From assembly GCA_964430875.1 (NCBI GenBank), contig CAYSHP010000032.1:1-26462 (forward strand): 26,462 bases of DNA. Reading direction: 5' to 3'. This document shows positions 8,002 to 15,584 of this stretch, piece after piece. Both the position numbers and the translations under genes were made by a program. The notes beneath the pieces are model-generated. The model worked only from the letters and a program-made list of their open reading frames with translations, was not told the origin of the DNA and searched no databases. This stretch comes from M55B127 sp035269185 (GTDB lineage Bacteria > Bacillota > Halanaerobiia > Halanaerobiales > M55B127). The stretch's first letter is position 1. Each line of letters opens with the position of its first letter.

Positions 8002-9675
8002 TTATTCATCATCATTATCTATATATTCCACTGCATCTACTGTGGAAGATAAAACCATATCCTTTTCAAAGAAGACATTGTCTTCACCAATCATTTCAAT
8101 TATACCTAAATTCTTAAGGATCTTATATTTTTTCTGATTAACACCCGATATCAATACTTCTCTATCATCGTGATGAACCTCATTAATAAATTTTTTCAGC
8201 TCATTAATTGAAGTTATATCTATATTATCAATGTTTCTAATTCTTATAATATAACCACAACCTGCATTTGAAACATGTTCTAGTTCATATTTAAAACTAT
8301 CAGCAGCACTAAAAGTAAAGTCACCAACTAAGTTTAATATAATATACTCATCATCTGCAATTTCTTTGGGAACCGTTTGTACTATTTTAGTATGAGAATC
8401 TTCATCATATTTCAAATGACCAACTTTAGCTTTAGAACTAGATTTTAATACTGAAATTATTGATAATAAAACTCCTAAATAAATAGCATATTCTATTCTA
8501 GGTGAACTTATTGTTGCTAAAAAAGTTAAAACAAAAATTATTGTATCAGCTTTTGTCGATTTTATTAACTCTTTTAGTTCATCTAATTTCACCATTTTAG
8601 AAGCAACTATTAAAACTAAACCTGCCAAGGAAGCAATCGGGATATACCTGATAAAAAAACCAAAAAATATTATAAATATTAATATTGATAAAGCAGAAAT
8701 CAGTTCTGAAATTCTTGTCTTAGCACCACTTTGAGAATTAGCAAATGTATTTGTAAAAGAGGCAGAACTAGCAAAACCACTAAAAAAAGATAAACCAAAA
8801 TTCATTAGACCTTGGCTTATAAACTCTTTGTTAATATCTAATTCCTCTTTTTCTCTTACTGAGATTGATTTTACTACCGCTAAAGTTTGAATTAATCCTA
8901 CAATAGCTACCGCTAATGACTTAGATGAGATATTTAAAATTTCACTTGTGTTTAAATTAGGCAAACTAATTTGAAAGTTATCTAAATTTAACTTACCCAC
9001 TGTATTTACTACTGGACCTAATCCAAATACCATAGTTATCAAAGTTGCTATAATAACTCCTAATAAATATGAAGGGACTTTATAGTGACTTTTTTCAAAT
9101 AATAATATAATAACTATAGTTAAACTACCTAAAATTAATGAGATTATATTAACTGTATTTAAATTAAATATCAATTTATAAAATTCTACAAATATATTAT
9201 AAGTCCTATCTATTTCTATTCCTATTAAATTTTTAATTTGCCCTACTCCAATAATAATAGCTGCTCCGGTTGTTAATCCAACTATGACCGGATGGGAAAC
9301 ATATCTAACCAGTTTTCCCAGTTTAAGAAGGCCTGCAATAATCTGAAAGATACCTACTAAAAAGGTTAATAATATGACCATTTCCAGATAATTATTTTTT
9401 GCTACATAATTTAAATTACTTGCTATAGCCATTGCCATTAAATTAGTGGGGCCAACTATTATATAAGAAGATCTACCTGTAATAGTAGATATTATTTGGG
9501 ATACAATAGAAGTATATAAGCCATATATAGGATTTAAACCAGCTATTAAAGCATAAGCCATATTTTGAGGTATACATAAGGTTGCTACAGATAACCCTGA
9601 ATATAAATCTGATTTAAAATAACTACGTTTATATTTTTTAATTGTATTAAATATATTTCTGCCTTTTTTATTCAT
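8002..9675 (-). CDS. SulP-family anion transporter with STAS domain (copy 2)
   Basis: A 557-aa SulP transporter closely resembling the gene just downstream, with the same membrane domain followed by a STAS domain. Two in-frame starts are possible. ATG at 9673-9675 is preferred because it has GGTGAATATT just upstream, matching the GGTGAATTATT in front of the paralogue; the ATG at 9685-9687 overlaps that site. With this start the gene begins 18 bases after the stop of the DUF362 gene, which indicates an operon. The STAS segment IIRIRNIDNIDITSINELKKFI is identical to copy 1, and 59 bases of DNA there differ by only one base, while the membrane part and the segment around residues 180-240 differ more. 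Two transporters may give different substrates or form mixed dimers; the substrate is unknown. Confidence 0.93.
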   Translation of the reverse strand: MNKKGRNIFNTIKKYKRSYFKSDLYSGLSVATLCIPQNMAYALIAGLNPIYGLYTSIVSQIISTITGRSSYIIVGPTNLMAMAIASNLNYVAKNNYLEMVILLTFLVGIFQIIAGLLKLGKLVRYVSHPVIVGLTTGAAIIIGVGQIKNLIGIEIDRTYNIFVEFYKLIFNLNTVNIISLILGSLTIVIILLFEKSHYKVPSYLLGVIIATLITMVFGLGPVVNTVGKLNLDNFQISLPNLNTSEILNISSKSLAVAIVGLIQTLAVVKSISVREKEELDINKEFISQGLMNFGLSFFSGFASSASFTNTFANSQSGAKTRISELISALSILIFIIFFGFFIRYIPIASLAGLVLIVASKMVKLDELKELIKSTKADTIIFVLTFLATISSPRIEYAIYLGVLLSIISVLKSSSKAKVGHLKYDEDSHTKIVQTVPKEIADDEYIILNLVGDFTFSAADSFKYELEHVSNAGCGYIIRIRNIDNIDITSINELKKFINEVHHDDREVLISGVNQKKYKILKNLGIIEMIGEDNVFFEKDMVLSSTVDAVEYIDNDDE

Positions 9676-9693
9676 AATATTCACCATCTAATC

Positions 9694-10836
9694 TTAGTTA
9701 AAGAATATTTTTCCTAAAAATGGTTTTTTAATATTAACTGCTTCATAAGAACATAATTCTTGACAGCAAAAACATCTTATACATTCATTAAGATCAACCT
9801 CAGGGTAATCATTTAGTTCAATTGCATCTGCCGGGCAGTTAGCTGCACAATCACCACATTTTACACATTCATCAGTATTAAATACAGGTCTTGGTTTTAA
9901 TAATTTGCTTATTATTTTAGCAATAAATGGTGGTAAATTATTTATATTCCTTGTATCTGATTCATTTATTTTTGGTACCTTTGTGTTTTTAGCTGGAATT
10001 AATTTATCACCTACAGTATTTACTTCAGCAAAACCACCTGTAACTCCTTGTTGTAAAGCTTGATTTACAGTAGGAACATCTTCATGTTTCATATTAAAAA
10101 GATAAGTACCTGCTAAATCAAGATTAAAGGGAGAAGTACTTGCCATCAGATAACCAAAATTTCTTTTATCACCGGCAGAAGGTCCAGCCCCTTCCATACC
10201 ATAAACTGCATCCATAATATTAAGCTGCGGACTAATAAGTCGAGCTAAATCAACTAACATTAAGGCAAAATTATTTGCTTCTGGCATTCTAAGATGGTAC
10301 TCTGCTTTAATCATGCCTGGAATAGCACCAAAAAGATTTTTAACTGAACCGGTATATCTCATAAAAGAATGTGTTTTTAATTTAGACATATTAATAACAA
10401 GATCAGCTTCTTTTATAAAATCTACAATTTCAAAAGATTTAACTAAAAATCCATCTTCAAATGAAACTTTCGTAGACTCAGTATTATAGTTTAATTCAAC
10501 ATTTTCTAATTCAGCTAGTTCATAAAATCCTGTCTTTTTATAAGCATTTTTTAATCTGATTTCATTAAAGGGTCCACCAGGGCTATCTCCAATTATTATT
10601 CTGCAGTCAAATTTATTTAACCTATTAATAACCTCTTTTATTAAGACAGGATGAGTTGTAACAACTTTATCAGGAGTTTTACCTAATAACATGTTAGGCT
10701 TTATTACAACTGTATCGCCATTATTAATAAACTTTTCAATTCCACCCATTTTTTTAAATATTAGGTCTAAAGATTTATTTATTTTTTCTTTAGTATAGTC
10801 TTCGCATTTACTTACAGCCACAATATTTTTATTCAT
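9694..10836 (-). CDS. DUF362 protein with C-terminal 2[4Fe-4S] ferredoxin domain
   Basis: A 380-aa cytoplasmic iron-sulfur protein. Residues 1-310 are a DUF362 domain (GDTVVIKPNMLLGKTPDKVVTT is split across its start; later NMSKLKTHSFMRYTGSVKNLFG and MDAVYGMEGAGPSAG). Residues of about 322-365 hold two ferredoxin clusters, CVKCGDCAANCPADAI and CIRCFCCQELCSYEAV. DUF362 proteins are widespread in anaerobes and most have no proven activity. ATG at 10834-10836 follows AGGTG. The gene leads an operon with two SulP transporters, so a redox link to anion transport can be imagined, but nothing in the sequence shows it. All eight cluster cysteines are present. Confidence 0.88.
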   Translation of the reverse strand: MNKNIVAVSKCEDYTKEKINKSLDLIFKKMGGIEKFINNGDTVVIKPNMLLGKTPDKVVTTHPVLIKEVINRLNKFDCRIIIGDSPGGPFNEIRLKNAYKKTGFYELAELENVELNYNTESTKVSFEDGFLVKSFEIVDFIKEADLVINMSKLKTHSFMRYTGSVKNLFGAIPGMIKAEYHLRMPEANNFALMLVDLARLISPQLNIMDAVYGMEGAGPSAGDKRNFGYLMASTSPFNLDLAGTYLFNMKHEDVPTVNQALQQGVTGGFAEVNTVGDKLIPAKNTKVPKINESDTRNINNLPPFIAKIISKLLKPRPVFNTDECVKCGDCAANCPADAIELNDYPEVDLNECIRCFCCQELCSYEAVNIKKPFLGKIFFN

Positions 10837-10877
10837 TTTTTACACCTAATTCCCTTATTTATGGTCTATTTTAAATA

Positions 10878-10906
10878 ATAATAGCACAGCTAATTTTTAT
10901 ATTCAA
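10878..10906 (-). promoter_or_regulatory. Promoter of the DUF362-SulP-SulP operon
   Basis: Minus strand TTGAAT (10901-10906), 17-base spacer, TATTAT (10878-10883), with TG one base before the -10 box (extended -10). It is about 42 bases before the DUF362 start. Confidence 0.6.
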
Positions 10907-10962
10907 TTGTTTTCGTATTAATATATCAGTTTAGCTAATTTGATTATATTAAATATAGAGAC

Positions 10963-10995
10963 AAAAAAATCTGTCCTGACTAAAGGACAGATTTT
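10963..10995 (-). terminator. Rho-independent terminator of the osmoprotectant importer operon
   Basis: Perfect 12-bp stem (10966-10977 / 10984-10995) around a 6-base loop. On the minus strand it is followed by a run of seven T. It lies 25 bases past the permease stop. Confidence 0.88.
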
Positions 10996-11019
10996 ATTAG
11001 TGTATTTATTAGATTATAT

Positions 11020-11859
11020 CTAGTCTCTTCCGAACATTCTATCTAGAACCATTGCTATTATTACTACACCTAAACCTGCTTCAAAACCTAATCCGATATC
11101 AACAACAGATAAGGACCTTAAAACGGGTTTACCAAGTCCACCTGCACCGATCATAGCTGCGATTACAACCATCGATAGCGAAAGCATTATACATTGGTTT
11201 ACACCCATCATTATAGAAGGCATTGCTCCTGGTAACTCAATTTTAGTTAATATTTGCCACCAGTTAGCTCCAAAAGCATGACCTGCCTCCTTTAATTCAC
11301 TATCTACTTGTTTAATACCGAGATAGGTCAATCTAATTGGTGGTGCAATTGCAAACACTACTGTTGCAATGACACCTGAAACAGTACCTAATCCAAAGAA
11401 CATTAAGGCAGGAATTAGGTATACAAAGGGAGGTATAGTCTGCATAAAGTCTAATATTGGTCGTGTAATTAAATCTATTATTCTAATATGGGCTTTTAAA
11501 ATACCAATTGGAATACCAATTACCAAAGCAACAACCACTGACGTAATAATTGATGCTAGGGTAGTAATTAGTGGATCCCACATTTGTATATTCAGAACTA
11601 ATCCTAGACCAAGTGCTACAAATATTGCCATTTTATAATTTTTTAATTTCCAGGCAAGTGCTGCAAATATAGCTATTATTATTAAAGGATGGGGGAAACT
11701 TAAAATTGCTTCAAAATTATTAACCATCCATTCTATCAAATTGGCAAAACCATCAAGAGGTCCACTGAAATTATTTATTAAAAAGTTTACTAAATTTTCT
11801 ATCCAACTGCCTAGTGGAATTTTTGTGGTTAATAACTGTATTATACTATTAACTGTCAT
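11020..11859 (-). CDS. Glycine betaine/choline ABC transporter, permease
   Basis: A 279-aa inner-membrane permease of the ProW/OpuAB type that pairs with the ATPase and binding protein encoded upstream. An N-terminal amphipathic region (to about residue 55) is followed by about seven membrane segments. The ABC-permease EAA loop is visible as ELKEAGHAFGANWWQILTKIELPGAMPSI near residues 190-220 (given here in two overlapping family parts: EAGHAFGA and KIELPGAMPSI). The C terminus VDIGLGFEAGLGVVIIAMVLDR is typical. ATG at 11857-11859 is chosen; a TTG immediately before it directly touches the AAAGGAGG ribosome site and is less likely. Even so the spacing to ATG is short. The gene is the last of the operon and ends before a strong terminator. 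Confidence 0.92.
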   Translation of the reverse strand: MTVNSIIQLLTTKIPLGSWIENLVNFLINNFSGPLDGFANLIEWMVNNFEAILSFPHPLIIIAIFAALAWKLKNYKMAIFVALGLGLVLNIQMWDPLITTLASIITSVVVALVIGIPIGILKAHIRIIDLITRPILDFMQTIPPFVYLIPALMFFGLGTVSGVIATVVFAIAPPIRLTYLGIKQVDSELKEAGHAFGANWWQILTKIELPGAMPSIMMGVNQCIMLSLSMVVIAAMIGAGGLGKPVLRSLSVVDIGLGFEAGLGVVIIAMVLDRMFGRD

Positions 11860-11883
11860 CAACCTCCTTTACAGACATATTTT

Positions 11884-11915
11884 ACTAGCGGCATCCATAA
11901 AAGAATGCCGCTAGT
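11884..11915 (-). promoter_or_regulatory. Intercistronic hairpin between binding-protein and permease genes
   Basis: An 11-bp perfect inverted repeat ACTAGCGGCAT / ATGCCGCTAGT with a 10-base loop lies between the two genes. On the minus strand it is not followed by a proper T-run, so it is better read as a 3' stabilising or partial-termination hairpin that would keep binding-protein mRNA more abundant than permease mRNA. Confidence 0.6.
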
Positions 11916-11981
11916 TTATTTACTTACAAACAATTTTCTTCTATTAACAAATATTTAATCTATCTATATTTCTAGTGATAG

Positions 11982-12920
11982 TTATTGACTTACTTTAGAA
12001 GCTATAACTTTTCTGGCCATTTCTCCCTCAGTGGACTCTACACCATATACCCACTGATCAACAACATCTAAGTTATTAGCAATCCACTTTTCAGCAACTT
12101 CTTGTGGATCCATTTCTTGTCTTTTATACATATCTATCCATTGATTCTGCATTGGAGCAGTTACCTTAAACTGTTCAAAGAACTTATATACATTTGGATT
12201 TTCTTTTTCAAATCCAGTTCTAACAACGGTTAGAACACGTTCACCACTACCCCAAATACCTTCTGGATCATCTAAATATCTTAAGTCAAACATAACATTC
12301 ATATAGTGCGGTTTCCAGCCATTAAACGCAATCCATTCTTCATTATTAACGGCTCTTTTTACTGCAGAAAGCATACCAGCTGTACTACTTGATTTTAGTG
12401 TCCATTCTCCTAGATTATAAGTGTTATTATCAATAGCTTTCTTAATTATGAGATTACCCTCATTACCAGGTTCAATACCATAAATTGTTTTATTAAACTT
12501 ATCAGCATATTCATTTAGATCTTCAAATGATTTTACACCAGCTTCATATACATACTCTGGTACTGCAGTTTTATATACTACATCATGAAGATTTACTCTA
12601 ACATTTTTTACAGATCCTTTTTCACTATATTTATCAAAGTGAATCTTCATTGTAGGCATCCAGTTTCCTAAGAACACATCAAGGTCACCGGTATCCATAC
12701 CTTTAAATACAATAGCCTGTGAACCACTTGTCATACTAGTTTCATATCCGATATATTCTAAAACTCTCTTAGCTACATGAGTTTTTACTGTAACACCTGG
12801 CCATTGAACATAGCCAAAGTCAATTGTATCGTCAGATTGAGCTTGTACATTGTTTGCTCCAACAGTTACCAAAGAAAAAGTGAAAACTAAAACTAATAGT
12901 ATTGATAATATTTTTTTCAT
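11982..12920 (-). CDS. Glycine betaine/choline-binding periplasmic protein (ProX/ChoX-like)
   Basis: A 312-aa substrate-binding protein of the OpuAC superfamily. Residues 1-27 are a signal peptide (KK, hydrophobic core, cleavage after VQA); there is no lipobox cysteine, so it should be free in a periplasm and not a lipoprotein. W40, W87 (in LGNWMPT), Y116 and W202 (in NGWKPHY) have the same spacing as the aromatic box I recall for Sinorhizobium ChoX (W43, W90, Y119, W205), and N153 matches its N156. The residue matching ChoX D45, which touches the choline hydroxyl, is Gly42, so betaine could be the better ligand. ATG at 12918-12920 follows AGGAGGG. It sits between the ATPase and permease genes. 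Class is firm; ligand is inferred. Confidence 0.9.
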   Translation of the reverse strand: MKKILSILLVLVFTFSLVTVGANNVQAQSDDTIDFGYVQWPGVTVKTHVAKRVLEYIGYETSMTSGSQAIVFKGMDTGDLDVFLGNWMPTMKIHFDKYSEKGSVKNVRVNLHDVVYKTAVPEYVYEAGVKSFEDLNEYADKFNKTIYGIEPGNEGNLIIKKAIDNNTYNLGEWTLKSSSTAGMLSAVKRAVNNEEWIAFNGWKPHYMNVMFDLRYLDDPEGIWGSGERVLTVVRTGFEKENPNVYKFFEQFKVTAPMQNQWIDMYKRQEMDPQEVAEKWIANNLDVVDQWVYGVESTEGEMARKVIASKVSQ

Positions 12921-12983
12921 TTGTAAAAAACCCTCCTAGAGTAATTTTTTACGAACTAATTTTCTTATTACTTTACGTTTTCT

Positions 12984-14177
12984 TTAATTTTGGTCATATT
13001 GTCCTTCTGATGCCAAATTAGCTAAGACATTAGTTTTAACTATAATACCTAATAATTTTTCATCCTCATTTAGAACAGGAAGCGGTACATTTAAATCAGC
13101 GATATCTCCAAATAATTCCCTTAAATTTTCTTCTGGGTCAGCCTTTGCTACATCTTTTATTATATCTTGAAATTCTTTATCATTGTTATTTATTAAATCT
13201 ACAACATCTTCAAGATATACAATACCTTTATATTTTTTATCTCTATCAACTACAAAGATACTTTCTAATTCATTGTTTTTCATCTTATGGAGTGCTGTGC
13301 GTGGACCGTCCTGTGGATATAATAACTCACGTGGATTTGTCATTATATCATTTGCTGTCAGAACTCGTGAACGATTAACATCTTCTACAAAATCTTCAAC
13401 ATACTCATTTTCTGCATTAGTCAAGATTTCTTCATGATCTCCAACCTGAATGATTTTACCTTCTTTCATGATTGCTATCCGATCCCCAAGTTTCAATGCT
13501 TCATCTAAGTCATGTGTAATAAATAATATTGTTCTTTCCATTTCTTCGTATAAATCAAGCAACTTATTCTGCATTTCTTTTTTAATCAGGGGATCTAAGG
13601 CACTAAAGGGCTCATCCATTAGCAGAATCTCAGGGTCAACAGCTAATGCACGGGCAAGACCAACTCTCTGCTGCATTCCGCCACTAAGTTGTTCAGGGTA
13701 TTGATCTTCCCATCCATCAAGACCTACTAAATCTAAAGCTTCTTTAGTTCTTTTAACTCTTTCCTCTTTTTCTATATTTTGAATCTCTAAACCAAACATT
13801 GCATTTTCTAAAACAGTTCTATGAGGTAAAAGAGCAAAATTTTGAAAGACCATTCCAAATTCTTTTTCTCTAAACTTTCTTAGTTCTTCTTTACCAAAAT
13901 CCCGCACCTCTTGACCATCAACTTTAATTGAACCTGCGGTAGGTTCAATCAGTCTATTGACACATCTAAGTAGTGTAGACTTACCACTACCAGATAGTCC
14001 CATGATAACAAATATTTCTCCTTCTTTAACATCTAAACTAGCATTATTTACACCAACAGTACTATTATTTTTTTCTAAAACTTCCTGTTTGGTTGCCCCG
14101 TTTTTGAGCATTTCAATTGCTTTTTGCGGTTTATTACCAAATATCTTATATAAATTTCGTACTTCTATTTTTGACAT
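12984..14177 (-). CDS. Glycine betaine/choline ABC transporter, ATP-binding subunit with CBS pair
   Basis: A 397-aa ProV/OpuAA-type ATPase. Order of motifs: N-terminal betaine-transporter extension with VEVRNLYKIFG-like start, Walker A GLSGSGKST near 60, Q-loop MVFQNFALLPHRT, signature LSGGMQQRVGLARAL near 165, Walker B ILLMDEPFSALD, H-loop FITHDLDEA, and two CBS domains over about 275-390. In OpuA-type importers the CBS pair senses ionic strength or a nucleotide second messenger and gates transport. ATG at 14175-14177 follows GGGGAGG. It is the first gene of the importer operon; its leader holds a terminator-like hairpin. All catalytic motifs are intact. Confidence 0.95.
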   Translation of the reverse strand: MSKIEVRNLYKIFGNKPQKAIEMLKNGATKQEVLEKNNSTVGVNNASLDVKEGEIFVIMGLSGSGKSTLLRCVNRLIEPTAGSIKVDGQEVRDFGKEELRKFREKEFGMVFQNFALLPHRTVLENAMFGLEIQNIEKEERVKRTKEALDLVGLDGWEDQYPEQLSGGMQQRVGLARALAVDPEILLMDEPFSALDPLIKKEMQNKLLDLYEEMERTILFITHDLDEALKLGDRIAIMKEGKIIQVGDHEEILTNAENEYVEDFVEDVNRSRVLTANDIMTNPRELLYPQDGPRTALHKMKNNELESIFVVDRDKKYKGIVYLEDVVDLINNNDKEFQDIIKDVAKADPEENLRELFGDIADLNVPLPVLNEDEKLLGIIVKTNVLANLASEGQYDQN

Positions 14178-14210
14178 ATTGTTTCCTCCCCTGATTTTTT
14201 ATGAGCAAAC

Positions 14211-14253
14211 AAAAAGGTCCAGACAAATATGTGAAACACATACCAGCTGAACC
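14211..14253 (-). terminator. Terminator-like hairpin in the leader of the importer operon
   Basis: Minus strand: outer stem GGTTCAG / CTGGACC (14247-14253 with 14216-14222, one G-T pair) enclosing an inner stem TATGTG-TTT-CACATA (14228-14242), followed by five T (14211-14215). It lies 34 bases before the ATPase start codon. It may terminate the upstream fmdB transcript, or act as an attenuator or 5' stabiliser for the importer mRNA. Confidence 0.55.
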
Positions 14254-14260
14254 GTTATAA

Positions 14261-14289
14261 AGATTAACAAATATCTAATGATTTGTCAA
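14261..14289 (-). promoter_or_regulatory. Promoter of the osmoprotectant importer operon
   Basis: Minus strand perfect -35 TTGACA (14284-14289), 17-base spacer and a weak -10 TAATCT (14261-14266) that has a TG one base upstream (extended -10). Transcription would start close to base 14254, so the mRNA would begin with the terminator-like hairpin just downstream. Confidence 0.5.
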
Positions 14290-14295
14290 ACTATA

Positions 14296-14571
14296 TTAAG
14301 AAGCTTTTTCTCCATCATCTAATTTTCCTGTCTTCTCAGTTTTTTCAGAACCTTTCTTCTTACTATCTGAAGCACCATTTTTTACAGTAGAACTACCACT
14401 TTTATTATCCGTAGAATAAAATCCTGAACCTTTAAATATAATTCCTGGAGAACCAATTATCTTTTTTACCTCTTCTCCGCATTCTGGACATTTTTGTAAA
14501 GGATCATCAGTAATTTTTTGGAATTCTTCGAATCTGCCGCAGTTCTCACACTCATATAAATATGTTGGCAT
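14296..14571 (-). CDS. FmdB-family zinc-ribbon protein
   Basis: A 91-aa protein beginning MPTYLYECENCG, with a zinc ribbon of two CxxC knuckles, CENC (about 8-11) and CPEC (about 28-31), then KKIIGSPGIIFKGSGFYSTD, which is the FmdB/CxxC_CXXC_SSSS family pattern. The C-terminal third is a Lys/Ser/Glu-rich disordered tail. The founding member was described as a regulator of formamidase genes in Methylophilus, but most members have no known role. ATG at 14569-14571 follows AAGGAGGTAATCAGAT. It has its own promoter-like sequence (TTGACT-N16-TATAAA at 14651-14678) and precedes the betaine importer on the same strand. Confidence 0.85.
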   Translation of the reverse strand: MPTYLYECENCGRFEEFQKITDDPLQKCPECGEEVKKIIGSPGIIFKGSGFYSTDNKSGSSTVKNGASDSKKKGSEKTEKTGKLDDGEKAS

Positions 14572-14650
14572 ATCTGATTACCTCCTTGTTACACTTACAA
14601 TTTATATCTTAATTTATTATTTTTTGCTTACTAACTCTCTATATTTATTA

Positions 14651-14678
14651 TTTATATCATATTAAAATCAGAAGTCAA
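14651..14678 (-). promoter_or_regulatory. Putative promoter of the FmdB-family gene
   Basis: Minus strand TTGACT (14673-14678), 16-base spacer, TATAAA (14651-14656). It lies immediately after the stop codon of the small membrane protein gene and about 80 bases before the fmdB start. Confidence 0.45.
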
Positions 14679-14679
14679 G

Positions 14680-14952
14680 TTATTTAGAATATCTTTTTTT
14701 ATATCCCCAATAATTATATGCTTCTACTAATAAAAAGAGTAAAAATAATAACCATCTTGATATTGATATTAAGTAGATACTTCCTATTATAGTAGAAAAG
14801 ATAATAGCATAAAGACTTATTTTTTCTCCCAAATCTAATTTAATAATTTGCCAGGGAGCTAAACTTAAGCCCACAAAAGCCCCGGCCTCTACTTTGAAAA
14901 TCAATCCAGCTATACCTACTATTATAAATATTACCAGTAAAAAGGCGTCCAT
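14680..14952 (-). CDS. Small membrane protein, unknown function
   Basis: A 90-aa protein I do not recognise. It has about three hydrophobic segments (roughly residues 3-22, 45-62 and 64-80), with a more polar stretch KLDLGEKIS between the first two and a basic C terminus (KKRYSK), so the C terminus probably faces the cytoplasm. ATG at 14950-14952 is used; it lies eight bases after AGGAGG, while the TTG directly before it is less likely. The good ribosome site and the codon-like composition support a real gene. It is divergent from the thioesterase gene and precedes the fmdB gene on the same strand. Confidence 0.65.
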   Translation of the reverse strand: MDAFLLVIFIIVGIAGLIFKVEAGAFVGLSLAPWQIIKLDLGEKISLYAIIFSTIIGSIYLISISRWLLFLLFLLVEAYNYWGYKKRYSK

Positions 14953-15082
14953 CAATCTTCCCTCCTTGCTATAAGAACCTTCAAATATAATCTTGTAGTT
15001 CTTTAAAATATATGATAAATTTAAAAAAACAAATAAATTTTAGGCATAAATAAGATCAGTTTGTTTAAGAAAGGGGTTTATA

Positions 15083-15520
15083 ATGAAAGATTTAAACTTA
15101 AAAGAATTTACTTTAAGTGACTTTCCTAAAAAAACTTATGATAAAATTAGATACAGTGATACAGACCGGCAAGGACATGTCAATAATGCAGTATTTTCTA
15201 CTTTTCTTGAGACCGGTAGAACAGAAATATTATATGATCCTGAAAATCCACTTTATAGCCCTGGTAATTCCTTTGTTATCGCAAATATAAATCTTAATCT
15301 CTTAGCAGAACTAAAATGGCCTGGTAAAGTTGATATCGGTACAGGCATAAAAAAGATTGGTAATAGTTCTGTTAAATTAGTACAGGGTCTTTATCAAAAT
15401 AAAAAAATTGCTGCTACAGCTGAAACTGTTATTGTTCATATTGATACAAAAAAAACTAAGTCTAAACCTTTATCAAAAGAAGCTAAATCTATTTTAAAAA
15501 AATATATAATTAATCTTTAA
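15083..15520 (+). CDS. Acyl-CoA thioesterase, 4HBT/hotdog family (YbgC-like)
   Basis: A 145-aa single hotdog-fold protein. The motif RYSDTDRQGHVNNAVFSTFLE near residues 23-43 (quoted here as DTDRQGHVNNAVF) is the 4-hydroxybenzoyl-CoA thioesterase active-site region, with the catalytic Asp and the HVNN turn before the long helix. It would hydrolyse an acyl-CoA or acyl-ACP; the substrate cannot be deduced. Length is normal for the family. ATG at 15083 follows AAAGGGG. It is a lone plus-strand gene, convergent with rlmD; a weak promoter-like TTGTAG-N17-TAAATT is at 14993-15021. No clear terminator hairpin is seen in the 64 bases after it. Confidence 0.85.
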   Translation: MKDLNLKEFTLSDFPKKTYDKIRYSDTDRQGHVNNAVFSTFLETGRTEILYDPENPLYSPGNSFVIANINLNLLAELKWPGKVDIGTGIKKIGNSSVKLVQGLYQNKKIAATAETVIVHIDTKKTKSKPLSKEAKSILKKYIINL

Positions 15521-15584
15521 TATTCATTTATTTTTTTATACTACTTGCTTTTAATTCCAGGTAATTTATTATTTGCAATATTTT

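Noticed and set aside
14255..14272. TTGTTAA-like stretch before the importer ATPase gene as a Rex site
   Set aside because: The second half does not match, and it is part of the extended -10 promoter region.
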